Shown piece after piece: positions 33,070 through 40,784 of a stretch of DNA of 64,000 nt (positions are counted from its first letter, which is position 1; the number at the start of each line of letters is the position of its first letter). Both the position numbers and the translations under genes were made by a program. A model generated the notes under the pieces. It was not told where the DNA came from. It made no database searches and worked only from the letters and a program-made list of their open reading frames with translations. Source of the stretch: Streptomyces sp. NBC_00576 (lineage in GTDB: Bacteria; Actinomycetota; Actinomycetes; Streptomycetales; Streptomycetaceae); NCBI RefSeq assembly GCF_036345175.1, contig NZ_CP107780.1, positions 1,116,001 through 1,180,000 on the forward strand, written 5' to 3'.

Positions 33070-35361
33070 TCAGTACGTGAGTTGCGCGGCCTGCTCCTCC
33101 TCGTCGAAGGCGGGACCGCCGATGTCTGCGTCCCGCCCGTCGGCGACTCCTTGCCAGTAGCCAGTGCCCTTGAACTTCGTCGGACGGGTCTTGTTCAGCT
33201 TCGGATACTGGGCGGCGAGGCGCGCCTCGACCACCGTCGTCCGGTCGGCGAGGACCAGCGCGACACTGCGTCCGCTCGCCCCCTCCCCGTCCGCTTCGGT
33301 TCCATCCTCGGCGGCGGCCCTCGCTGTCCGCTGGGCGGCACCGATCCGTGCGGTCACCTCGCGGATGAATCCGAGCATCCAGGAACGCTTGTAGGCACGC
33401 GCATCCTCGCCCTCCGGGCGGTGCAGACGGTCCGCACGGTCTGCACCGTCGAGCATCTGCAGGCGCAGGCTCGCGAACAGCACCTCGGTCGCCTGAAGGT
33501 CGGCCTCGAAGCCGAAGAGGTGGACGCGGTGCCGGTTGTTCTTGCCGCCCGGATACACAGAGCGGCAGCGCATCTCGTAGCCGATCCGGCTGAGCAGCCG
33601 CCGCCCCTCCTTGACGTAGGGAGGGTACAGATCGACGATCCGGTCCACCGGCCGGCCCGGTTCGGCCACGTCGTCGAGCATGGCCTGTTCGATGCCGTAC
33701 TTGGCCATGAGTTCGGTGGCCTTGTCGAGGTAGACGCGGGCCTCCTCCTCGGTGGCCGCCGCGCTCTCGGATTTCCGCAGCAGCGCCTTGACCTTACTGA
33801 GGAGTGCGACCGGCAGACCCTCGCCGACGGTCCGGCGGCCGGAGTCAGGTGAGGGGCGGTCCTCGGACTTCGTACGGCTGCCCGTCTCGTCGCTGTCGTC
33901 CGTCCCGTCATCGTCCTCGCGGGCGATCAGGTCGGCCAGGTCTTCCGGGTCGGGGACCAGTGCCGACAGCGAACCGAGCGCCCAGCGGCGCCAAGCGCCG
34001 GTGTCGTCCGCGCGAACGCCGGCGCGGACCGAGCGAAGCCGCTGGAAACTCCCGTCGGCCCTCGGCATCAGGAACTCCAGGCGTGCATGACCGAGCTGAG
34101 CGACCGCCAGCAGCGCGCACAGGTCGAACACGCTGTCCGCGTCATAGCGGATCTCGACCCCGGGCTCCGGGTACCACTCCTCCGACTCGGCCCAAAGGTC
34201 GTCGAAGAGGCCGAAGGTCTCACCCCGCTCCTCCTCGCCGGCCCTGACTCGGACGACGGATGCCGACGGTCGCCCGGAGTAGGCCAGGGCCGCCGCCCTC
34301 TCTTCCCTGGAGCCGATGATGTGGTACCAGGCCGGGACCGAGCCCGACATGCCGTGCCACGTCGTCTCACCCCGCTCGTGTCGTTCCCGCGCCTGCTGCT
34401 CGACATCCGCGCTCAGCCGCTCGTCCCACCAGGCCTCCTCGCCGGGCTGCACCTGCGCGTCGAGGAAGGCGTCCAGATAGTCGGCGGCGGAACGCCGCGC
34501 ACCGTTCCTGCTGTCGCTCAGGAGGGCGCGCTCACAGGGGGAGAGGGCCTCGACCACCGGCTGGAACACGAGCGACATATATCGCTTGACGGCCTCCGAC
34601 AACTCCGCGAGGAAGGCCCGGGTCGCCTCGGAACCCGCACTCTGCTGCTTGCGGCGCCACGCTTCGAGCTGCTCGACACGCGCCTGTTGCTCGGCCAGCC
34701 ACCCGAGGTGCCCGGCGCCCTGCAGGTGTTCCTCGCGCAGCAGTACGGCATCCTGGACCGCGGCGGCCGTGGCGGGTGCGGTCAGGACAGCGTGCGCCAG
34801 GAGCCTCAGCGGTTCGGGCTCACGCGCGAAGAACTCGGCGGGTGTGACGAGTTCCCGGCCGTGCCGGCGAGGCGCCCTCTCGGGTTGGTCGACGTCGTCG
34901 TTCCGCAGGCCGTCCGCCGACCAGCGCGACCGCCACTCCGCGAAGTCCCGTTCCGGATGGCCGGTACGGGACGGTCTCCGCCCCCACCACCATCCCAGCA
35001 TCTCCTCCCAGCCCTCGGCGTTCCACGACCAGAGAGCGGGTTCGCCGCTCGATGCGAGACGGGACCGGAGTTCGCGTACCGCCTCTTCCAGATCATGCAG
35101 GTTCCCTCCCGGAATCAGGCGCTCCAGCCAACTGACGCTCTCGGCCACGGGCTGGGCCCGTGCCTCGTCCGCCGCCACTCTCGCCAGCGTCACCGCCGCG
35201 ACCAGTCGCTGATCCCCCGGGGCGGCGGGAAGCACCTTGTACAGCCGCGCCCCGGCCCCCTCCATCACCTCGGCGAGATCCCAGGTTCTCGCCTCCAGCC
35301 AGTCCGCGCGCCCCCGTCGAAAAGCACTTTCCGACGCCCCTTCCGCAACGCTGTCCGCCAT
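33070..35361 (-). CDS. Large DUF2786-containing protein, 763 aa, defence-island associated
   Basis: The first about 500 residues match no family I know: mostly helical and charged, with an LLREEHLQGAGHLGWLAEQQ coiled-coil-like stretch and WYHIIGSREERAAAL in the middle. An acidic, Asp-rich linker (about 475-505) leads to a DUF2786 domain at about 515-560 (LLSKVKALLRKSESAAATEE, ATELMAKYGI), followed by its usual partner domain (RHRVHLFGFEADLQATEVLF, YKRSWMLGFI, VVEARLAAQYPKL). DUF2786 proteins are frequent in phages and islands, function unknown. The ATG has GGGAGGGG nearby. It is divergent from the second McrBC operon across a 128-base gap. Confidence 0.8.
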   Translation of the reverse strand: MADSVAEGASESAFRRGRADWLEARTWDLAEVMEGAGARLYKVLPAAPGDQRLVAAVTLARVAADEARAQPVAESVSWLERLIPGGNLHDLEEAVRELRSRLASSGEPALWSWNAEGWEEMLGWWWGRRPSRTGHPERDFAEWRSRWSADGLRNDDVDQPERAPRRHGRELVTPAEFFAREPEPLRLLAHAVLTAPATAAAVQDAVLLREEHLQGAGHLGWLAEQQARVEQLEAWRRKQQSAGSEATRAFLAELSEAVKRYMSLVFQPVVEALSPCERALLSDSRNGARRSAADYLDAFLDAQVQPGEEAWWDERLSADVEQQARERHERGETTWHGMSGSVPAWYHIIGSREERAAALAYSGRPSASVVRVRAGEEERGETFGLFDDLWAESEEWYPEPGVEIRYDADSVFDLCALLAVAQLGHARLEFLMPRADGSFQRLRSVRAGVRADDTGAWRRWALGSLSALVPDPEDLADLIAREDDDGTDDSDETGSRTKSEDRPSPDSGRRTVGEGLPVALLSKVKALLRKSESAAATEEEARVYLDKATELMAKYGIEQAMLDDVAEPGRPVDRIVDLYPPYVKEGRRLLSRIGYEMRCRSVYPGGKNNRHRVHLFGFEADLQATEVLFASLRLQMLDGADRADRLHRPEGEDARAYKRSWMLGFIREVTARIGAAQRTARAAAEDGTEADGEGASGRSVALVLADRTTVVEARLAAQYPKLNKTRPTKFKGTGYWQGVADGRDADIGGPAFDEEEQAAQLTY

Positions 35362-35409
35362 GTGATCCCCTCCCACAGTCGAATGCACATCGTAGGAAGC
35401 GGGGGATCA

Positions 35410-35458
35410 TTGCTCGCGGACGGTCTGATGTCAGTGGCTCGAAGTACGCTGCGAGCAA
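35410..35458. promoter_or_regulatory. Inverted repeat in the divergent promoter region
   Basis: TTGCTCGC (35410-35417) and GCGAGCAA (35451-35458) are perfect inverted arms 33 bases apart, between the divergent DUF2786 and mcrB2 starts. A TACGCT box at 35445-35450 may be a -10 for mcrB2. A regulator dimer pair or loop could control both sides. Confidence 0.45.
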
Positions 35459-35489
35459 GATGGGATCAATGGTGTGACGGGGGAGTTTC

Positions 35490-37304
35490 ATGGCGGCCAA
35501 ATATCCGGAGTTTCAGCTGCGGCTGCCAAGCGGAGACGGAATCAACCGGGCACGAGGATTACTTCTGGACGAAACCGGGACAAACGGGAGCAGGAAGTTC
35601 CTGGTGAGGTCCGGATCTCCCGCTCGTGATCACGTGATGCCCTCGTTCGCCAAGCATTTCCGCGGACAGTTCAGACGGCGCGAGGAGCTGAAGGCCGCGG
35701 GCGTACTGGTCCCGTCCGCGCGCTGGCCGGGCTGGCTGGAGCTGACCGAGGACGTGGAGTGCGGATCGCCGTCCTTCGCCGCGGAGCTGCTCGTCGGCGC
35801 CCCACGCAATGGCTGGATCGAGTGGCGGACGGAGGACGGCGCACCCCTGTCCGACTTCATGTCAGGGATCTGGGCCGGACCCAACCGCCCCTGGCTGGTC
35901 CGCGGTTCGAACGTCACGGGTCTCGACCTGGTCCAGCGCCTGTGGCTACCGGAGGGCCGCGTCACCCTGGCCGCCTCCCGGCTGCGGCAGGGCATCCAAC
36001 AGGGCATCAGCAAGGAGCACTTGCGCGCCCTGGTCCAGGAGGACTACGAGTCGACCGCCACGTACGGCCAGAAGCAGCAGCTCGTCGAGGACCAGCACGC
36101 CTTTCTCTCCCGCATGAAGCCCGGTGACACCGTGTGCACCATCTCCGGCGGGAAGTTGTACGTCGGTGAGATCACGGGTGAGGTGGAGCAGACCGAGTCC
36201 GAGGACCGGCGGTCCAACCTGCGCCGCCCGGTGGAGTGGCAGCCGACCGGGCACCCGTACGACGAACTCCCGGAGGAGCTCCAGCAGAAGCTGTCCATCC
36301 AGCATGACGTCGTCGACCTGACCTCGGTCCAAGCCCACATCGAGGGTCTCGGCCTGACCGACGAGGAGCTGGTCGAGGAGGCGGAGGCCATAGAGCGGGA
36401 CCCCAGCATGGAGATCCCGGCGCTCACCGCCCGCCGCGAGCTGGAGCTGCCCGAGCCGACTGAGGAGCTGGCCGACGAACTCCTCGTACACGACAGCGAG
36501 TGGCTGCGCGAAGTACGCGATCTACTGTGGGACGAGCGGCAGTTGGTGCTGTACGGCCCGCCCGGCACAGGCAAGACCTTCATCGCGCTGAAACTGGCCG
36601 AGTTCCTGGGCGGCGGTCCCGAGCAGGTCAAACTGGTCCAGTTCCACCCGTCGTACGCCTACGAGGACTTCTTCGAGGGCTTCCGGCCCCAGGAGGACGC
36701 GCAGACCAGAGAGGTCGCCTTCCGGCTCACCGCGGGCCCGCTGCGCGAACTCGCGGACCTGGCCTCCCGCGAGGGAAACCGGCACATCCCGTACTTCCTG
36801 ATCATCGACGAGATCAACCGGGCCAACCTGGCGAAGGTCTTCGGTGAGCTGTACTTCCTGCTGGAGTACCGCAACAAGTCGGTTCGGCTGACCTACTCCG
36901 GTGATGACTTCGCGCTGCCGCCGAACCTGTTCGTCATCGGCACGATGAACACCGCCGACCGGTCCATCGCCCTGGTGGACGCGGCGATGCGCCGCCGCTT
37001 CGCCTTCGTCGAACTGTCGCCGCGTACGGAGCCGACACGCGGTCTGCTGCGCCGTTGGCTGGCCAAGGAGGGCAAGGACGCGGAGCCCGCCGAACTGCTC
37101 GACGCGCTCAACTCCCGCATCGACGACCCCGACTTCCGTATCGGGCCCTCGTACCTGATGAAGAAGGGCGTCTACCGGGAGGGCGGCCTTGAACGGACCT
37201 GGCGGACGAAGATCCTCCCCCTGATGGAGGAGCATCACTACGGGGAAGGTGTGGACATCGAGAAGCGGTACGGGCTGGCCGCGCTGCGGGAGTCGCTGGG
37301 GTGA
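35490..37304 (+). CDS. mcrB: McrB-like AAA+ motor with DUF4357/RAMA-like reader (system 2)
   Basis: A 604-residue protein. Residues about 10-125 match DUF4357/RAMA domains: FLVRSGSPARDHVMPSF, SPSFAAELLVGAPRNGWIEW, RTEDGAPLSDF; RAMA domains are proposed readers of modified DNA. A small EVE-like or beta-rich segment follows (about 170-240: QHAFLSRMKPGDTVCTISGG). The AAA+ motor has YGPPGTGKTFIA (about 354), FHPSYAYEDFFEGF, IIDEINRANLAKVFGEL and IGTMNTADRS (about 485). GGGGGAG stands five bases before the ATG. Codon 24 is TTA (35559-35561), so translation should depend on the bldA tRNA. It overlaps mcrC2 by GTGA. Confidence 0.92.
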   Translation: MAAKYPEFQLRLPSGDGINRARGLLLDETGTNGSRKFLVRSGSPARDHVMPSFAKHFRGQFRRREELKAAGVLVPSARWPGWLELTEDVECGSPSFAAELLVGAPRNGWIEWRTEDGAPLSDFMSGIWAGPNRPWLVRGSNVTGLDLVQRLWLPEGRVTLAASRLRQGIQQGISKEHLRALVQEDYESTATYGQKQQLVEDQHAFLSRMKPGDTVCTISGGKLYVGEITGEVEQTESEDRRSNLRRPVEWQPTGHPYDELPEELQQKLSIQHDVVDLTSVQAHIEGLGLTDEELVEEAEAIERDPSMEIPALTARRELELPEPTEELADELLVHDSEWLREVRDLLWDERQLVLYGPPGTGKTFIALKLAEFLGGGPEQVKLVQFHPSYAYEDFFEGFRPQEDAQTREVAFRLTAGPLRELADLASREGNRHIPYFLIIDEINRANLAKVFGELYFLLEYRNKSVRLTYSGDDFALPPNLFVIGTMNTADRSIALVDAAMRRRFAFVELSPRTEPTRGLLRRWLAKEGKDAEPAELLDALNSRIDDPDFRIGPSYLMKKGVYREGGLERTWRTKILPLMEEHHYGEGVDIEKRYGLAALRESLG

Positions 37305-38578
37305 CGTCCGCAGTAGACGCGTCCGCGGTGGACGCCCCGCGCTCCGTCGAGCTGGTCGAGCACGCGCCGGCGGCCCGACTCGCCCTGCCGGATGCCGTCG
37401 GCCGTGCCCTCGCCGCTTCCGGCATCGTGGACGCGACCCCCGACCCGTACACGCCCGGGCACTGGTCGCTGCGGGCCGGCAGCAAGGTCGGGGCCGTGGC
37501 CGTCACAGCACCGGGCGGCGGCGGATCGGTCACCGTGCGCATCACACCCAAGGTGCCCATCGTCCGGCTCTTCTTCCTGCTCGGCTACAGCCTTGATCCG
37601 AGGAGGAGTTGGCGAGACGGCGAGGTCGAGGTCGCCGAGCACCACGATCTGCTGCCCGCGCTCGCCCACGCCGTGGAACGACAGGTGGATCGGGCCCTGC
37701 GACAGGGCCTGTTGCAGGGTTATCGGGCGACCGAGGAATCCGCGCTCGTCGTCCGCGGCCGGGTCAGAGAGGCAGAACAGATACGGCGGCGCTTCGGGGC
37801 GATGCTGCCGATCGAGGTGGCGTACGACGAGTTCACCACCGACATCGCGGAGAACCGCATCCTCCGTGCGGCCGTCGAACGTCTCCTTCGCCTGCCCGGC
37901 ATACCGCGCGACGTACGCCGCAGGCTGCTGCACCAGCGCGCCCGCCTGACCGACGTCACGGCGGTCGTGCGCGGACAGCCGATCCCCGACTGGCGTCCCA
38001 CCCGCCTCAACTCCCAATACCACCAGGCCCTGCGTCTCTCGCGTGTCGTTCTGGACGGCGCCTCCGCCGAACACGGCCCCGGCGATCTGCGCATCGACGG
38101 CTTCCTCTTCGACATGAACAAGCTCTTCGAGGACTTCGTGACGACCGCCCTACGGGAGACCTTCCAAGGCCAGGGCCAGGGCCATGACCCTGGCCTGAGT
38201 TCGGGCGGCCACACCGCCCGTCTCCAGGACTCCCACCACCTCGACGAGGCCGCCGCGATCCGTATGAGGCCGGACTTCGTGCTGTACGGGCCGGACGGCA
38301 CCCCGTGCGCGGTGGTGGACGCCAAGTACAAGGCCGAGCGACCCGGCGGTTATCCCGACGCCGACCTGTACCAGATGCTGGCGTACTGCACGGCCCTCGG
38401 ACTGCGCGAAGGTCACCTGGTGTACGCGAAAGGCAATGCTCCGCACGCCGCCCACCAGGTGCGCCACGCGGGCATCGTCATCCATCAGCACGCCCTCGAC
38501 CTGGACCAGGAACCCCCCGGACTGCTCATGGACATCGAGGAGATGGCCCAGCGGCTGGTGAACACCCCGCGCGTATGA
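37301..38578 (+). CDS. mcrC: McrC-like nuclease subunit (system 2)
   Basis: A 425-residue McrC of a type different from that of system 1. The N-terminal part has the McrC motif VRITPKVPIVRLFFLLGYSL, then VRGRVREAEQ and YDEFTTDIAENRILRAAVER. The C-terminal PD-(D/E)xK nuclease shows MRPDFVLYGPDG, VVDAKYKAER and DLYQMLAYCTALG. DMNKLFEDFV is the usual helix before the nuclease. The GTG start overlaps the mcrB2 stop by 4 bases, so the two are made together; the helicase fusion gene follows after 40 bases. Confidence 0.92.
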   Translation: MTSAVDASAVDAPRSVELVEHAPAARLALPDAVGRALAASGIVDATPDPYTPGHWSLRAGSKVGAVAVTAPGGGGSVTVRITPKVPIVRLFFLLGYSLDPRRSWRDGEVEVAEHHDLLPALAHAVERQVDRALRQGLLQGYRATEESALVVRGRVREAEQIRRRFGAMLPIEVAYDEFTTDIAENRILRAAVERLLRLPGIPRDVRRRLLHQRARLTDVTAVVRGQPIPDWRPTRLNSQYHQALRLSRVVLDGASAEHGPGDLRIDGFLFDMNKLFEDFVTTALRETFQGQGQGHDPGLSSGGHTARLQDSHHLDEAAAIRMRPDFVLYGPDGTPCAVVDAKYKAERPGGYPDADLYQMLAYCTALGLREGHLVYAKGNAPHAAHQVRHAGIVIHQHALDLDQEPPGLLMDIEEMAQRLVNTPRV

Positions 38579-38618
38579 TCGACTGCGGAGTGTCCGTCCA
38601 GGGTGGGGAGTTCACCTC

Positions 38619-40745
38619 GTGCCGCAGCTCGCGTTCGCCAACAGCTTCTGGGAGAGCTACGACATCCTGGAGAAGCGCGTCAAGGCAGGCGTACGCAAGG
38701 CGATGCAGAAGTTCCAGCTGCTCTCCGTGCCCGAACTGCACGCGGACAAGGGGCTCCACCTGGAGTCCGTGCAGAACGCGCAGGACCCGCGCATGCGGAC
38801 CATCCGCATCAACGACTTCTGGCGCGGTGTCGTCCTCGCTCCGGACGACGGCAGTGATGTGTTCCTGCTCGTCAACGTCGTACGGCACGACGACGCGTAC
38901 ACCTGGGCCGCCAAGCGGCTGTACACGACGAACTCCGCGACGCGCGCGCTCGAAGTCCGCAACGTGACCGCCATCGAGCAGCTGACCCCGGCCCTGGAGA
39001 AGGCAGCCGCGGCCGCCGATTCCCTGCTCTTCGCGAAGTACTCGGACACCGTGCTGCGCGAACTCGGCATCGACGACCAGGTGTTGCGTGCCGCGCGGAC
39101 CATCATCGACAAAGCACAGCTCAAGGCGTTCGAGACACTGCTGCCGGAGGACCAGTGCGAAGTGCTCCAGTACCTCGGAGAAGGGTTCGGCCCCGACGAG
39201 GTGTACCGGGACGTGGTCGCCGTCCGCCGTCCGGTCGGCGCGGGCCCCGACCCCGACGAGAGCCTCGCCGTCGCCATCGCCAACACCACGAACCGCATCA
39301 CCCTGGTCACCGGTCCCGAAGAGCTCGCGGACATCCTGGAGAAGCCGTTCACGGCCTGGCGGGTGTTCCTGCACCCTTCACAGCGCCGCGTCGCCTACCG
39401 GGTGTCGTACGGCGGTCCGGTCCAGATCACCGGCGGCCCCGGCACGGGTAAGACAGTCGCGGCCCTGCACCGCGTCAAGCATCTCCTCACGCGCTCTCCC
39501 GACACCCGCGTCCTGCTGACCACTTACACGAACGCCCTGGCCGGCTCACTGCGCGAGAACCTGTCCCTGCTCCTCGACGGTGACGACGCGCTGCTCGGCC
39601 GTGTCGACGTGACCACGGTCAACGCCTACGCGCACGGCGTCGTGACCCGCCTCGACGGCAAAGCTCCCTCCCCCATCAACGATCGGGAGGAACGGCAGCT
39701 GTGGCAGCGTGTCGTCAAGCAACTGGGTCTGCCGTGGACGGAGCAGTTCCTGGCTCAGGAGTACCGACACGTCGTACTCGCCCAAGATCTGCGCACACCT
39801 GACGCCTACCGCAGCGCCTTGCGGCGCGGACGCGGCAGCGCGCTGCCATCGGCGCGACGCGATCAACTGTGGTCGGCCGTCGAGCTGTTCGAGTCGATGC
39901 TGCGTGCCCAGAAGGCCACCACGCATCTGAAGGTGTGTGCGCGTGCGGCCGACCTCCTTACCGGGGCGGCACCCACTCACGACCACGTCGTCGTCGACGA
40001 GGCACAGGATCTGCACCCCGCACAGTGGCGTGTCCTACGTGGCGCGGTGGCACCCGGCAGCGACGACCTGTTCATCACTGGCGACCCGCACCAGCGCATC
40101 TACGACTCGAAGGTGTCGCTCGGCTCCCTGGGCATCTCGGTGGCAGGCCGCACCCACCGTCTGCGCATCAACTACCGCTCCACGGAGGAGATCCTCGTCT
40201 GGTCGACCGGCATCCTCAGCCCGGTGTCGGTCGACGACCTGGGCGGCGAGGGAAGCGACAGCCTGGCCGGCTACCGCTCCCTGCTGCACGGCCGGAGACC
40301 CCACGTGGACGGGTACGGCTCCGAGCAGGCGGAGGTCGCGGCGCTCGTCGAGCGCATCGAGGACTGGATCGACCAAGGCATCCGGCCGTCGGAGATCGGG
40401 GTGTGCGCTCGCTTCAACGTGCTGCTCGACAAGGCGTACGACAAGCTGACCGCGTCGGGGATCCCGGTGGTCCGGGTCAGGGACAACCCGGGGCCCGGCG
40501 CGGACGGGGTGCGGCTTGCCACCATGCACGCCATGAAGGGGCTGGAGTTCCGCTGCGTCACCGTCCTGGGAGTGACGGCAAGCGCGGTGCCGTTCGCCCG
40601 TGAGGTGACACCGGCCTCCGTGGACGCGCTGCAGCACGACTCGGATCTGCTGCGAGAGCGGTGCCTGCTCTTCGTGGCGTGCACACGTGCGCGGGAGGCT
40701 TTGGCCGTGACGTGGAGCGGGTCGGCCAGTTCGTTCGTGCCGTGA
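38619..40745 (+). CDS. RelE-like domain fused to UvrD-type SF1 helicase
   Basis: A 708-residue two-part protein. Residues about 1-115 look like a RelE/ParE-fold unit: FANSFWESYDILEKRVKAGV, GLHLESVQNAQDPRMRTIRI and VFLLVNVVRHDDAYTWA have its helix-hairpin-sheet order. From about 220 an SF1 helicase follows: ITGGPGTGKTVAAL (about 270), LLTTYTNALA, VVVDEAQDLHPAQW (about 455), ITGDPHQRIYD, RINYRSTEEI, TMHAMKGLEF and LFVACTRAREALAV. GGGGAG precedes the GTG start. As third gene of the McrBC 2 operon it probably unwinds or processes cleaved DNA; whether the RelE-like part cuts RNA or only binds is unknown. Confidence 0.88.
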   Translation: MPQLAFANSFWESYDILEKRVKAGVRKAMQKFQLLSVPELHADKGLHLESVQNAQDPRMRTIRINDFWRGVVLAPDDGSDVFLLVNVVRHDDAYTWAAKRLYTTNSATRALEVRNVTAIEQLTPALEKAAAAADSLLFAKYSDTVLRELGIDDQVLRAARTIIDKAQLKAFETLLPEDQCEVLQYLGEGFGPDEVYRDVVAVRRPVGAGPDPDESLAVAIANTTNRITLVTGPEELADILEKPFTAWRVFLHPSQRRVAYRVSYGGPVQITGGPGTGKTVAALHRVKHLLTRSPDTRVLLTTYTNALAGSLRENLSLLLDGDDALLGRVDVTTVNAYAHGVVTRLDGKAPSPINDREERQLWQRVVKQLGLPWTEQFLAQEYRHVVLAQDLRTPDAYRSALRRGRGSALPSARRDQLWSAVELFESMLRAQKATTHLKVCARAADLLTGAAPTHDHVVVDEAQDLHPAQWRVLRGAVAPGSDDLFITGDPHQRIYDSKVSLGSLGISVAGRTHRLRINYRSTEEILVWSTGILSPVSVDDLGGEGSDSLAGYRSLLHGRRPHVDGYGSEQAEVAALVERIEDWIDQGIRPSEIGVCARFNVLLDKAYDKLTASGIPVVRVRDNPGPGADGVRLATMHAMKGLEFRCVTVLGVTASAVPFAREVTPASVDALQHDSDLLRERCLLFVACTRAREALAVTWSGSASSFVP

Positions 40746-40784
40746 CCGAACAGGCGTACAGGGCCGGCACTGTGACGCTCTCCG

